DNA from: Rhodocyclaceae bacterium
Lineage (GTDB): Bacteria > Pseudomonadota > Gammaproteobacteria > Burkholderiales > Rhodocyclaceae
NCBI GenBank assembly: GCA_016791105.1
Contig: JAEUNM010000001.1
Location: 29,591 to 93,590, forward strand
Reading direction: 5' to 3'
DNA length: 64,000 bases
The notes under the pieces were generated by a model. That model did not search any database, was not told the DNA's origin, and saw only the letters and a list, made by a program, of their open reading frames with translations. The translations under genes were made by a program, and so were the position numbers. The stretch's first letter is position 1, and each line of letters opens with the position of its first letter. Positions 16,526-26,576 of the stretch are shown here, piece after piece.

Positions 16526-18667
16526 ATGAAACAAGTTCTGATTCGCTCGGGTTCGGCGGTCGTTGAGGATGTACCCGCTCCCAAGGTCGGCAGTCGCAAC
16601 ATTCTTGTTCGCGTGACCCATTCGTGCATCAGCGTCGGGACGGAAATTGCCGGTGTTCGGGCATCCGGGCTACCACTATACCGGCGGGCGTTGAAACAGC
16701 CGGAAAACGTACGGCGCGTACTCGAAATGGTGCGTGACCAGGGCTTGCGCCGCACTCTGGACCGCGTCATGGGCAAGCTTGCGGCGGGCAGCGCCACCGG
16801 ATATTCGGCAGCCGGTGTTGTAGTGGACACCGGCGGCGAGGTGGAAGGGTTCGAGCCGGGGCAATACGTGGCCTGTGCCGGTGCAGGCATCGCCAATCAT
16901 GCCGAACTGATAGACGTTCCCATCAATCTGGCCGTCAGATTGCCTGTCGGCCTCGACGCCGGCTTGGCCAGCACGGTGACCTTGGGCGCTATTGCCCTGC
17001 AGTCTGTGCGCCGCGCAGCACCTACGCTGGGCGAAACCTTCGTGGTGGTCGGACTGGGCGTACTGGGCCAAATCGCTGCGCAACTCTTGTGCGCCAACGG
17101 CTGCCGCGTGATCGGTGTGGACCCGAATCCGCATCGTTTGGCGCTTGCCCTCGAAAACGGAATGGACGGCAGCGTGGACCCGGCTGCCGAAAATTACGTC
17201 GATTACGTCATGCGCGCAACCCAGGGCATGGGGGCGGACGGCGTGGTGGTGACGGCAGCCGCGGAAAGTCATCAGATCATCAGCGAGGCACTGCAGGCGT
17301 GCCGCAAGAAGGGGCGCGTGGTACTGGTCGGCGACGTCGGGCTGAACCTGAAACGGGCCGATCTTTACCGTAAAGAACTTGATTTCCTGATTTCGACTTC
17401 CTATGGTCCCGGGCGTTACGATCCGGCTTACGAAGAAGGTGGTCAGGACTACCCGCTTGCCTATGTGCGGTGGACCGAAAACCGCAATATGCAGGCTTAT
17501 CTCGACCTGCTCGCGCGCGGACGTATCCGGCTCGGCAATCTGGCAGCGCGCACCTATCCCATAGACGAAGCCGCCGCGGCTTTCCAGTCGCTGCAGGCGG
17601 CAGCCGACAGGCCTCTGCTGGTGCTGCTCGAATACCCCGAGCGCCCTGGTGTCCGCGCCACCCGCGTTGCGCTGCGCAGCACGGCGCCACGTTCCGGAAC
17701 CTTGCGCGTTGCGCTCGCCGGCGCATCCGGCTTTGCACAGGGTATGCATCTGCCCAATATGGTGAAATTGCGCGACCGTTATTGTCTGCGGGCAGTCATG
17801 AGCCGGACCGGCGCCAATGCACGCGCCGTGGCTACTCAATATGGCGCGGCCTATTGCACGACCGAGTATGGGGAAATTCTTGCCGATCCGGAAGTCGATC
17901 TGGTCATGATCGCAACCCGGCACAATTTGCACGCCGAGTTGGTGGTCCAGGCCTTGCGTGCCGGCAAGCATGTGTTCGTGGAAAAGCCGCTCGCATTGAA
18001 TGAGGCGGAACTTGCCCGCATCGAAGCATTTTATGCCGGGCAGCCGGACGGCCCGTTGCTGATGGTCGGATTCAATAGGCGGTTTTCGCCCGCTTTGCTG
18101 GCCGTGCAGCGTATCCTGGCCGGCCGCACGAGTCCGATCATCGCCAACTATCGCATGAATGCAGGCTACATTCCGGCCGAACACTGGGTGCACGGGCCGG
18201 AAGGCGGCGGGCGCAATATCGGCGAAGCCTGCCATGTATATGACGCGTTCAATTTTCTAACCGGTGGCGCAGCCGTCGAGCAAGTCGATGCGCAGGCGAT
18301 CGGTGCGGGCGCCGATCCGTGGCGGCGCAACGACAATTTCGTCGCGACCATGCGCTATTCCGATGGCTCGCTGTGCACGCTTACCTATACGGCCCTGGGC
18401 AGCAAGTCCTACGCGAAAGAAAAGCTCGAAATATTTGCGGATGGCAAGGTGGTCGTCATGGATGATTACAAGTCGGTCAGCGTACATGGAGCGAACCATC
18501 GCGGTTGGTTATCGCAGGCGTCCGACAAGGGCCAATTGCAGGAGCTCGAAGCGCTCGCCGAAGCGTTGAAGCATGGCCGGCCGTGGCCAATTTCCCTTGC
18601 TGCGATGCTGCAATCCACGCGCGTCAGTTTCGCGGTCGAACAACGCATGGGAGGCGCGCCATGCTGA
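16526..18667 (+). CDS. Two-domain oxidoreductase: zinc-type dehydrogenase + Gfo/Idh/MocA
   Basis: A 713-residue fusion. The N-terminal half (about 1-365) is a medium-chain dehydrogenase/reductase with the nucleotide-binding loop VVGLGVLGQIAAQLL and the conserved STSYGPGRYDPAYEEGG stretch of this fusion family. The C-terminal half (about 375-713) is a Gfo/Idh/MocA NAD(P)-dependent sugar oxidoreductase, with ATRHNLHAELVVQALRAGKHVFVEKPLAL containing the catalytic EKP. Such fusions occur in O-antigen and exopolysaccharide clusters with heparinase-like genes. It likely oxidises or epimerises a nucleotide sugar. A second copy lies at 28486. Confidence 0.85.
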   Translation: MKQVLIRSGSAVVEDVPAPKVGSRNILVRVTHSCISVGTEIAGVRASGLPLYRRALKQPENVRRVLEMVRDQGLRRTLDRVMGKLAAGSATGYSAAGVVVDTGGEVEGFEPGQYVACAGAGIANHAELIDVPINLAVRLPVGLDAGLASTVTLGAIALQSVRRAAPTLGETFVVVGLGVLGQIAAQLLCANGCRVIGVDPNPHRLALALENGMDGSVDPAAENYVDYVMRATQGMGADGVVVTAAAESHQIISEALQACRKKGRVVLVGDVGLNLKRADLYRKELDFLISTSYGPGRYDPAYEEGGQDYPLAYVRWTENRNMQAYLDLLARGRIRLGNLAARTYPIDEAAAAFQSLQAAADRPLLVLLEYPERPGVRATRVALRSTAPRSGTLRVALAGASGFAQGMHLPNMVKLRDRYCLRAVMSRTGANARAVATQYGAAYCTTEYGEILADPEVDLVMIATRHNLHAELVVQALRAGKHVFVEKPLALNEAELARIEAFYAGQPDGPLLMVGFNRRFSPALLAVQRILAGRTSPIIANYRMNAGYIPAEHWVHGPEGGGRNIGEACHVYDAFNFLTGGAAVEQVDAQAIGAGADPWRRNDNFVATMRYSDGSLCTLTYTALGSKSYAKEKLEIFADGKVVVMDDYKSVSVHGANHRGWLSQASDKGQLQELEALAEALKHGRPWPISLAAMLQSTRVSFAVEQRMGGAPC

Positions 18668-18740
18668 GCGCCGTGCGGCCGCTGCGATCGCGCGTGCCTT
18701 GCATGTAGCTGCACGCGATCCGGGCGGACGAACCAGATAC

Positions 18741-20759
18741 ATGTGTGGGATTGCGGGCATTTTCAGTTTGAGGGCCGGCGCGCGCATCGAGCCTTCCGTG
18801 CTCCGGCACATGCGCGACACGATGGTCCATCGCGGCCCGGATGGGGGCAATATCTGGCTGTCGGCAGACCATGCGGTCGGACTTGCACACCGCCGGCTAT
18901 CCATCATCGACCTGTCCAACTCGGCTGACCAGCCGATGTCCAACGAAGACGGCACGGTCTGGGTTACCTTCAACGGCGAGATATATAACCACGCCGGATT
19001 GCGCAACACGCTCGCGGCAGCCGGCCATCAATTCCGTACCGACCATTCGGATACCGAAGTGCTCGTACACGGCTACGAACAATGGGGCCTGGATGGACTG
19101 CTGGAGCGTATCGCCGGTGACTACGCGTTCGCCATCTGGGACGCGCAGCGCCGCGTGCTTTCGCTCGCACGCGACCGAGTAGGTGTAAAGCCCCTGTATT
19201 TTCACGCTGGCGCGGGTGCCTTCGTATTCGGCTCGGAAATCAAGGCCGTGCTGGCGCATCCGGACGTGGTGCGCGACGTCGAACCGGCCGCGATGTATCA
19301 CTACCTGAGCTTTCTGACGACGCCGGCGCCGCTGACCATGTTTCGCGGCATTTACAAGCTGCCGGCCGGCCATTTGCTGCAGGTGAATGCCGATGGGCGT
19401 CTGCACGCGCGGCGCTACTGGGATGCCGTGCCGGGCCGGGCAATTCCGCCCGGTGAACTGGCCGGACTGGATGATGGCGCGATCGAGTCGTTCTACGTTC
19501 AGGGCATACGCACCCGGCTCGAGCAGGCAATCGAGCGCCGCATGATGTCGGATGTGCCGTTCGGTGTGTTCTTGTCGGGTGGCATCGATTCGTCCACCAA
19601 TGTCGCGCTCATGAGCCGCCTGATGGACCGGCCGGTCGATACCTTCACGGTCGGATTCAAGGATTACCGGCATCTGAACGAACTTGAATATGCCGATCAG
19701 GTCGCGCGTCGCTTTCACACGCGGCATCATCAAATTCTCATCGACGAAGCCGATATGGTGGGGTATCTGGGCGATCTGATTCACCACCAGGACGAACCGA
19801 TCGCCGACTGGGTGTGCATACCGCTCTACTTCGTGTCGAAACTTGCGCGCGACCACGGCGTGACGGTCATTCAGGTGGGAGAGGGCTCCGACGAACAGTT
19901 CTGCGGCTATGCGAGCTACATGGGGTATCTGCGCCTGTATCATCGCTACTGGCAACCGTACCGGCGCTGGCTGCCGCAACCGCTGCGCCGCCTCGCCGCG
20001 CTTGCTGCGCTTGGCGCAGCGCGTTTGCAGCCTGGCCTGGACATTTACGCCGACATTGCGGACCGGGCCGCGCGCGGGCGCGAGCACTTCTGGAGCGGTG
20101 CCATGGTGTTCTGGGACACCGTGAAACGCCGTTTGATCAATCCCGCCGCCGACTGGACCGGCGCGGTGCCGTCCGCGCTAACAGAGTGCGGACTCTTGCC
20201 GCCCACCTATCTGGAATCCGATACTTTCAACGTCATCCACTCATTCCTGGAAACCTTCGATACGGCGCACCCGGGTAGCGATGCGCTGACGCGGATGATT
20301 TACAACGAATTCAAGCTGCGCCTGCCAGAACTTTTACTCATGCGCGTCGACAAGATCACCATGTCCGAATCCCTGGAAGCGCGCGTACCATTCCTCGATC
20401 ACGAACTGGTCGAATTCACGATGGATATCCCGGAAACCTGGAAAACGCGCCACGGCACGGCCAAATACCTGCTCAAGCGCGCTGTCGCCGGCCTTATCCC
20501 GGACAACATCATAGAGCGCCGGAAAATGGGCTTCGGCGCGCCCATGGCAGAGTGGCTGCGAGGCGAATTCGGGCGCCGCGCCGAACGCGACGTGATGGGA
20601 AGCGAACTGCTGGCGCGTGGATATTTCAAGCCCGATTTCGTGCGCACGCTATTCCACGATCACCGCGCGGGGCGGCGTGACACCAGCCTCTACCTATGGA
20701 CACTGTTCAACCTGACTTCCTGGTATGACTACTGGATTGCCGGCCATGGCGCACGCTGA
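18741..20759 (+). CDS. Asparagine-synthase-type amidotransferase for sugar amidation
   Basis: A 672-residue glutamine-dependent amidotransferase. The N-terminal Ntn domain begins MCGIAGIF, with Cys2 as nucleophile once Met is removed, and has the HRGPDGG and GHRRLSI-like (AHRRLSIIDL) motifs. The C-terminal synthase domain has the ATP pyrophosphatase loop FLSGGIDSS and the GEGSDE motif. Inside polysaccharide clusters this family (such as WbpS) amidates uronic acids rather than aspartate, which is the likely role here. A free-standing asparagine synthetase B cannot be excluded. The start is fixed by Cys2. Confidence 0.85.
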   Translation: MCGIAGIFSLRAGARIEPSVLRHMRDTMVHRGPDGGNIWLSADHAVGLAHRRLSIIDLSNSADQPMSNEDGTVWVTFNGEIYNHAGLRNTLAAAGHQFRTDHSDTEVLVHGYEQWGLDGLLERIAGDYAFAIWDAQRRVLSLARDRVGVKPLYFHAGAGAFVFGSEIKAVLAHPDVVRDVEPAAMYHYLSFLTTPAPLTMFRGIYKLPAGHLLQVNADGRLHARRYWDAVPGRAIPPGELAGLDDGAIESFYVQGIRTRLEQAIERRMMSDVPFGVFLSGGIDSSTNVALMSRLMDRPVDTFTVGFKDYRHLNELEYADQVARRFHTRHHQILIDEADMVGYLGDLIHHQDEPIADWVCIPLYFVSKLARDHGVTVIQVGEGSDEQFCGYASYMGYLRLYHRYWQPYRRWLPQPLRRLAALAALGAARLQPGLDIYADIADRAARGREHFWSGAMVFWDTVKRRLINPAADWTGAVPSALTECGLLPPTYLESDTFNVIHSFLETFDTAHPGSDALTRMIYNEFKLRLPELLLMRVDKITMSESLEARVPFLDHELVEFTMDIPETWKTRHGTAKYLLKRAVAGLIPDNIIERRKMGFGAPMAEWLRGEFGRRAERDVMGSELLARGYFKPDFVRTLFHDHRAGRRDTSLYLWTLFNLTSWYDYWIAGHGAR

Positions 20760-21597
20760 CACTGTACCTGCGCACGGACAGGGTTTCGACGCTGCGCGTT
20801 TTTGCGCCACCTACCAGCGCAGCGTGGACGATGTGTTCGCCTTTCTGACGCCCGCCATGCAGTTGGAACTAGCGCGTCACTGTCATGGTTGGCGCCCGGG
20901 GGCGATGGATTTTCGCGCTTATTTTGCGGCGTCGGAATTGCGCTACGCGATCGCCTGCGAGTCCTTGCACGAACACGACGGGCTTTCCACCCTGTGCGAC
21001 GTGGGCGGGTTTTTTGGCGTGTTCGCGCTGACGCTTGCGCGCCTGGGGTATCCGATTGCGATGACCGAGGCGCTGGCGTATTACAGCCAGGCCTTCACGC
21101 CGCTGTTCCGTTATCTGGCAGACAATGGCGTACGCATCATTAATTACGACCCTTTTGGAAGCGCGCCGCCGGAAAACGATCGATTTGACACCCTGACCGT
21201 GATGGCCGTGCTGGAGCACTATCCGCACTCGCTCGAGATATTCATGGCGAACGTGATGCACCTCTTGAAGCCGGGCGGCAAAATCTATATCGAGGTGCCC
21301 AATATCGCTTATTGGCCGAAGCGCCGGGCATTGCTGGCGGGGCGCACGCCGCTTGTTCCGGTGTCCGACATCTATCGATCCGCGGTGCCATTCATCGGCC
21401 ATCATCACGAATTCACCCTGACCGAACTGCATGAGTTGGCGCGTCTGGCCGGACTGAGTCCGATAGCCGTCCGGCAGTACAACTATTCATTCCGCGGACC
21501 GTTCTATAAACGCCTCATATCGGACCCATTGTTATGTCTGATGTCTGTTCTGCCCTCGATGCGCGAATGCCTGGCAATACTCGCGCGCCGCGCATAA
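20746..21597 (+). CDS. SAM-dependent methyltransferase, class I
   Basis: A 283-residue protein if it starts at MAHADTVPAHG (14-base overlap with the amidotransferase gene); an in-frame ATG 21 bases upstream is possible. The SAM-binding loop is LCDVGGFFGVFAL, followed by MAVLEHYPHSLEIF and LLKPGGKIYIEVPN. Length and motifs fit sugar methyltransferases of the type 11/23 group. It differs from the paralogous pair at 15554 and 25757, having EVPN after motif III. Probably modifies a sugar or its amide. Confidence 0.78.
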   Translation: MAHADTVPAHGQGFDAARFCATYQRSVDDVFAFLTPAMQLELARHCHGWRPGAMDFRAYFAASELRYAIACESLHEHDGLSTLCDVGGFFGVFALTLARLGYPIAMTEALAYYSQAFTPLFRYLADNGVRIINYDPFGSAPPENDRFDTLTVMAVLEHYPHSLEIFMANVMHLLKPGGKIYIEVPNIAYWPKRRALLAGRTPLVPVSDIYRSAVPFIGHHHEFTLTELHELARLAGLSPIAVRQYNYSFRGPFYKRLISDPLLCLMSVLPSMRECLAILARRA

Positions 21598-21624
21598 GCC
21601 GGGCGTGCGCGGCCGAAGCCAGCC

Positions 21625-23718
21625 ATGCGTGACTGGCTGGGGATGTTGAAGCGTGGTGTGCGGAAACCGCCGCGGGTGATTGCCGCGCGTGTGCTGGGCG
21701 AGTTGCGCGCCGAATTGGACCGCGCCACGGCGCCGCGGCGGGCGCGCTTAGGCGCAGGGGCGCTCCTGGCTGAACTCGAATCTGTCGGATTTGACGCGCT
21801 ATGGGGTGAACTTGCCTTACGTCCCTTTGCGCTACCCGCCGCACCGGTGGATGCAGCGGAGTACGAGCGCATCTGTCCTGGCGGCACTGCCCGCATACTT
21901 GAAGCTGCCGCCGACGCCCTGGCGCACCGCGTCGATCTGCTCGGGTCGGGGAAAACCGAATTGGGTAAGCGCATAGACTGGCTGAGGGATTTCAAGACCG
22001 GCCATGCGTGGGCGCCAGCGTACTTTCGCAGCATCGATTACAACAACCCGGAGCGGCCCAGCGACGTCAAGGTCGCGTGGGAGTTGTCGCGCCTGCAATG
22101 GCTCATACCGGCCGGGCAGGCCTATCTGCTGACGCGCGACGAGCGCTATGCCGAGGGTGTGCGCGACGTGCTGACGCAGTGGATGGCCGCCAATCCTTAT
22201 GCCGGCACGGTCAACTGGTCTTGCACCATGGAAGTTGCGCTGCGCATCCTGACCTGGACATGGTTTTTCCATGTGTTTCATGGCTCGCGTGCCTGGGCCG
22301 AGCAGGTATTTCGCGAACGCTACCTGTGCACGCTTTACCTGCACGTCGAATTTACCGAGCGCCATTTCGAGCGTTCCGACGTGAATGGCAACCACTGCAC
22401 GGCCGATGCGGCCGGCCTGGTATTTGGCGGACTGTTTTTCGGGAAAGGTCGTGCGCCGCAACGCTGGCAGGCGAGCGGCTGGGAAATCCTCCGCACTGAA
22501 CTTGCTCTTCAGGTCTTCCCCGATGGCGTGGATTTTGAGGCGTCCGTGCCTTACCACCGATTGGTAGCGGAATTGTTTTTGCTGCCCGCCCGCTACCGAA
22601 TGCGTCTGGGCCTGCCGGTCGATTCAGTGTATCGCGAGCGTCTGCTGGCAATGGCTCGCTTCACGGCAAGTTACGCCAGACCTGACGGCGGCGTTCCGCT
22701 TTGGGGTGACGCGGATGATGCGCGTGCGCTGCCCATGGGCGGCCAGCCCATCAACGACCATCGCTACCTGGTGGGCCTGGTGGCCGGGGTATTCGACGAT
22801 GCGGCGCTCGCCGAGCGGCGCGCCGGGCCATGCGACGAGGAGTTCTGGGTGTTGGGAAGCGCGCGGCCGGAACTGCTGCCGGCCACCCTGTCGGAGCTAT
22901 CCAGCGCTTTTCCCGACGGCGGCTTCTACATCCTGCGCAGCGGCTCAGACTACGTGTTCATGGACTGCGGTCCGATCGGTCTGGCCGGCCGCGGCGGACA
23001 TGGGCACAACGACTGCCTGGCGTTTGAGGCCGTTCTGGACGGGGTGGCGCTCGTTTCCGACTGCGGCGCCTATCTCTATACGGCGTCCTATGCCGAACGC
23101 AATTCATTCCGCTCGACCGGATATCACAATACTCCGCAAATCGACGGTCAGGAAATCAATCGCTTCATCCGTCCGGATTATTTGTGGAACATGCATTACG
23201 ACGCTGTGCCCGAAGCGGTGCACTGGGAGGTTGCAGCCGACCACGCAGTCTTTGTGGGTGCCCATGCCGGCTATGAACGCTTGCAGCCGCCGGTGCGCGT
23301 ATGTCGCACCGTTTTGCTGGATTTTCTTGCCCATGGCCTGTATGTCGCGGACAGTTTTACCGGTAGCGGACAGCACGAGGTGACGATTCCGCTGCACTTG
23401 GCGCCCGGCGTGGAAGTCCACAGCAATACACCCGGCGAAGTCACGCTAAGTGTAGGTACGCGGTGTTTCCGCGTTTGGTGGCGGGCTGATTCGGGCTACG
23501 GGTTGCAGGTAGAGGATGCCCGCGTGTCGCGCACTTATGGCTTGTTCGAAAATACGCGCCGGCTTGTCTGGCGTCGTGCCCGCTCGACGCTTTCCCCTTT
23601 CGCCGTGTGGATCGCGCCCGTAAGCAATGCTGCCGATTTCGAAGCCCGCGTTGCGGCGCTGCGGGGCGCACCGGATGGGCGTGGGCCGCTTGCTTGGGCA
23701 GCGAAAGGCAAGCCATGA
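21625..23718 (+). CDS. Heparinase II/III-family protein, long form
   Basis: A 697-residue protein with the alpha/alpha toroid of heparinase II/III N-terminal regions (about 120-400, with NHCTADAAGL and ILTWTWFFHVF) and the beta-sandwich C-terminal domain (about 430-680, with GGHGHNDCLAFEAVLDG carrying the His and the YHNTPQIDGQE motif). No signal peptide is visible, which fits the cytoplasmic heparinase-like proteins found in polysaccharide clusters beside two-domain oxidoreductases. There the family is thought to act in C5 epimerisation or elimination of uronic acids, but this is not established. The stop overlaps the next gene. Confidence 0.82.
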   Translation: MRDWLGMLKRGVRKPPRVIAARVLGELRAELDRATAPRRARLGAGALLAELESVGFDALWGELALRPFALPAAPVDAAEYERICPGGTARILEAAADALAHRVDLLGSGKTELGKRIDWLRDFKTGHAWAPAYFRSIDYNNPERPSDVKVAWELSRLQWLIPAGQAYLLTRDERYAEGVRDVLTQWMAANPYAGTVNWSCTMEVALRILTWTWFFHVFHGSRAWAEQVFRERYLCTLYLHVEFTERHFERSDVNGNHCTADAAGLVFGGLFFGKGRAPQRWQASGWEILRTELALQVFPDGVDFEASVPYHRLVAELFLLPARYRMRLGLPVDSVYRERLLAMARFTASYARPDGGVPLWGDADDARALPMGGQPINDHRYLVGLVAGVFDDAALAERRAGPCDEEFWVLGSARPELLPATLSELSSAFPDGGFYILRSGSDYVFMDCGPIGLAGRGGHGHNDCLAFEAVLDGVALVSDCGAYLYTASYAERNSFRSTGYHNTPQIDGQEINRFIRPDYLWNMHYDAVPEAVHWEVAADHAVFVGAHAGYERLQPPVRVCRTVLLDFLAHGLYVADSFTGSGQHEVTIPLHLAPGVEVHSNTPGEVTLSVGTRCFRVWWRADSGYGLQVEDARVSRTYGLFENTRRLVWRRARSTLSPFAVWIAPVSNAADFEARVAALRGAPDGRGPLAWAAKGKP

Positions 23719-24533
23719 GCGCGGCATACCTGCACGAGCGCCTGCTGCCGGAAAACGTGTTCGGCCATACCAAGAAGGTTTACCGCTTGCGCGCTGCCAT
23801 CGATGCGCTGCGCAGCGTGCGCGGCGGCGGCCTGCGTATCCTGGATATGGGCTGCGGCAGCGGCCATGCGGTGACCCGCTTTCTGGCGCGCGAGGGCGAT
23901 CAGGTGATCGGTGTGGATATTCACGCACCCAACATCGAGTATGCCAACCTGCACTACGCGGGCACGGGCTTGCGCTTTATTTGCCGCGATGTGGCGACGC
24001 TGGTTGCTGATGGCGAATTGTTCGACGTGGTTGTGCTGGCGGACGTGCTTGAACATCTCGATACGCCCGCAGATGCGCTCGCGCTGGCGGTCGCCCTTAC
24101 CGCCAGCGACGGGCGCGTGTTGATCAGCGTACCGAACGGGTTTGGCCCATTTGAACTGGAAAGTGCATTGCAGCGCGTTCCATGGCTGGGGCGGGGGCTG
24201 CTCACACTGACCGATCTGATGGTGGCTGTTCTGAACAGGACCGTGTGCGCAGGTGCGTGGACCCGCGCGGCGGCTGTCGTACCGGCGGACCTGCCGTACA
24301 ACATCGACTCCGGGCATGTGCAATTTTTTTTGCAGTCCGACATGCAGCGGCTGATCGACGCAGCAGGATTGCGCCTTCTCGCGCGGGAAAATCTGTCGTT
24401 TCTTGCCGGACCCTACACCAATACCGTCTTTTCCGCCTGGCAGGGCTTCTGTCGTTGGAACGCACGCGTGGCCGATCATTTGCCGGGCTGGTGCGCGAGC
24501 GCATGGTTATTCGTCTGCACCAGGGCCACGTGA
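23715..24533 (+). CDS. SAM-dependent methyltransferase, type 11/23-like
   Basis: A 272-residue class I methyltransferase. Motif I is ILDMGCGSGHAV, acidic motif II GVDIHAPN, then VVLADVLEHLDTPADAL and RVLISVPNGFGPFELE. The VLEHLDTP plus SVPNGFGP combination is typical of polysaccharide-cluster methyltransferases. It overlaps the heparinase gene by four bases (ATGA) and ends 13 bases before the flippase gene, so it belongs to one transcript with them. Confidence 0.8.
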   Translation: MSAAYLHERLLPENVFGHTKKVYRLRAAIDALRSVRGGGLRILDMGCGSGHAVTRFLAREGDQVIGVDIHAPNIEYANLHYAGTGLRFICRDVATLVADGELFDVVVLADVLEHLDTPADALALAVALTASDGRVLISVPNGFGPFELESALQRVPWLGRGLLTLTDLMVAVLNRTVCAGAWTRAAAVVPADLPYNIDSGHVQFFLQSDMQRLIDAAGLRLLARENLSFLAGPYTNTVFSAWQGFCRWNARVADHLPGWCASAWLFVCTRAT

Positions 24534-24546
24534 AAGGGAGCCGGCT

Positions 24547-25767
24547 GTGATCAGGCGTGTCGCCGAAACGCTGGGCGTGCGTTTATTGTTGAGCGCTGCG
24601 GGCTTCCTGTCCAGCATAGTGACTGCGCGCGCGCTAGGACCGGAAGGGCGCGGAACTTACTTTTACTGGGTTACGCTGGCTGGCATGGCTATCCAGTTCG
24701 GCAACCTGGGCTTGCATTCCAGCAATGCCTATCAACTTGCGCGTGGCCAGGCCAACTTCGCCACGCTGGCGTCCAACAGTTTGTGGTTGTCCCTGTGCGG
24801 CGGCGCGGTGCTGGCGCCTATCGTGGCGGTCATGGCAATGCAGGCGGGTTTCGTGGGCAGCAGTGATTGGATTCCCATGGTCATGACATTGCTATTGGTG
24901 CCGCCGGGGCTTTATTTCATGCTCGGTACCAATTTGCTCATCGCGGAAGAACGCATCAACGAATATAACCTGTTCAGCTTCGCAAATCAGTATGTTGCCC
25001 TGACCTTAATCCTGTGCGCGGCGTGGTACCGTCCCAGCGTTGAAATCATGCTGGCTGCTGCGGCGACGGGCGCGATAGTGGTCTGCGTTCCGCTCTACCG
25101 GCGCCTGACGCTGCTGGGCGGTGCCGGCAGGCGCAGTATTGCGGTCATACGAGCCGGCATCGGTTATGGGTTGCGCGCCTATTGCGCTGGCGTGCTCAGC
25201 TTTCTCGTAATGCGCATCAATGCCGTGCTTCTCAAAGACCAGGTTGCCGCGGCGGAGATGGGCGAATGGTCGATCGCAGTACAGCTTCTGGACGTGGTTA
25301 ACCTCGTACCAGCCACCATCGCGCTTGTACTTCTGCCGCGCATGCTGCGCGAGCGCGCTCCCTACCGGCTCATGCGTACACAGTTAGGCGCGACCGCAAT
25401 GGTACTCATTCCGTTGTGCCTGCTCGCTGCGGCGATAGGTCGCGAGTTCCTCGCGCTGGTCTATGGGGCGCGCTTTGCGGGTGCTTACCCAATTTTCCTG
25501 TACGGCCTGCCGGGGGCCGTGGCGCTTGGGCTTATCGGGATATGCTCGCAGTATCTCGCGGCGGCGGGTATTCCGCTGGCGCTACTTGCCGTGTGGCTGG
25601 CCGGACTTGTACTGCAATGCGTGCTGTCGCTTGCGTTGATTCCGCTTAACGGCGCGGTGGGTGCAACGGCCGCACTGTCTATGACTTACGTCGTCATGTT
25701 CGGCCTGATCGTACGATTGTGCGGCAGGGTGGAACGGTCAAACCGGGAGAATGCTCATGCGTACTGA
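24547..25767 (+). CDS. wzx: Polysaccharide flippase (Wzx/MATE-like)
   Basis: A 406-residue membrane protein with about 12 hydrophobic segments and few charged residues between them. It starts at GTG (VIRRVAETLGVRLLL), with AAAGGGAG about eight bases upstream. The N-terminal SAAGFLSSIVTARALGPEGRG is the usual opening of Wzx-type exporters, which flip undecaprenyl-linked repeat units to the periplasm. No Wzy polymerase or Wzz chain-length protein is obvious in the window; if the pathway is Wzx/Wzy-dependent they must lie elsewhere. It overlaps the next gene by 11 bases. Confidence 0.85.
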   Translation: MIRRVAETLGVRLLLSAAGFLSSIVTARALGPEGRGTYFYWVTLAGMAIQFGNLGLHSSNAYQLARGQANFATLASNSLWLSLCGGAVLAPIVAVMAMQAGFVGSSDWIPMVMTLLLVPPGLYFMLGTNLLIAEERINEYNLFSFANQYVALTLILCAAWYRPSVEIMLAAAATGAIVVCVPLYRRLTLLGGAGRRSIAVIRAGIGYGLRAYCAGVLSFLVMRINAVLLKDQVAAAEMGEWSIAVQLLDVVNLVPATIALVLLPRMLRERAPYRLMRTQLGATAMVLIPLCLLAAAIGREFLALVYGARFAGAYPIFLYGLPGAVALGLIGICSQYLAAAGIPLALLAVWLAGLVLQCVLSLALIPLNGAVGATAALSMTYVVMFGLIVRLCGRVERSNRENAHAY

Positions 25768-26557
25768 CGCGCGCCGAGAAGCGCGCAAACAGTGGAACAA
25801 AACTGCTTGCGGCGAGCTCGCCGGCGAGGCGGACAGCATCGAATATTTTGATCGCGTCAGAGCCGCGCGCTACGCGCAATCGCCGTGGGTGCACGAATAT
25901 TTTCGCTATGCCGAGTTCGGCGGGTGCGACGTACTGGAAATAGGGGTCGGCCAGGGAAGCGACCTGCTGCAATTTGCGGAGGCAGGGGCACGCTGCCATG
26001 GTGTCGATATCACCGACAAGCACCTGGCGCTGACACAACGGAATTTTGCGCTGCGCGGGCGCGCGGTGTACCTCGCAAATGCCGACGCGACCGCGCTACC
26101 CTTTGCCGATTCATCATTTGACTGCGTCTACTCATTCGGCGTGTTACATCACATTCCGGAAATCGAGTTGGTACTCGCCGAGGCCTATCGCGTATTGCGG
26201 CCAGGCGGCGTGTTGAAGGTCGCGCTCTACCACAAGTGGTCGGCATTCCACATATTCTCGAAAATTCTTGCTAATGGACTACGCAACGGATGGCTATTTT
26301 CGAAAGGCTATGCGGGACTGCTTGCGACGATAGAGCATGGTGCCGATGGGATTGCGATCAAGCCCTATGTGAAACTTTACGGCCGCCACGAGGTTGCCCG
26401 ACTGATGCAGGCGTTCGAAGTCGAAGACATATCGGTGCACCAACTTTCCGCCGATCATTTTTGGCCCGCGTTCATTGCGCGCGGCATGGCGCGTTGGGTA
26501 CCTCGACTCGATTCGCGCCTGGGCTGGTATGTTGCCTGTACTGCCCGACGATCGTGA
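25757..26557 (+). CDS. SAM-dependent methyltransferase, paralogue of 15554 gene
   Basis: A 266-residue class I methyltransferase with VLEIGVGQGSDLLQF (motif I), HGVDIT, YSFGVLHHI and LRPGGVLKVALYHKWS. It starts at MRTDARREARKQWN because GGGAGA lies six bases upstream; an ATG six bases earlier is possible. It aligns along its whole length with the methyltransferase at 15554, including the tail ending GWYVACTARR against GWYHCFICRR, so the two arose by duplication and probably act on related sugar positions. Confidence 0.8.
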   Translation: MRTDARREARKQWNKTACGELAGEADSIEYFDRVRAARYAQSPWVHEYFRYAEFGGCDVLEIGVGQGSDLLQFAEAGARCHGVDITDKHLALTQRNFALRGRAVYLANADATALPFADSSFDCVYSFGVLHHIPEIELVLAEAYRVLRPGGVLKVALYHKWSAFHIFSKILANGLRNGWLFSKGYAGLLATIEHGADGIAIKPYVKLYGRHEVARLMQAFEVEDISVHQLSADHFWPAFIARGMARWVPRLDSRLGWYVACTARRS

Positions 26558-26576
26558 GCACCCCGTGTCGTAGCCG

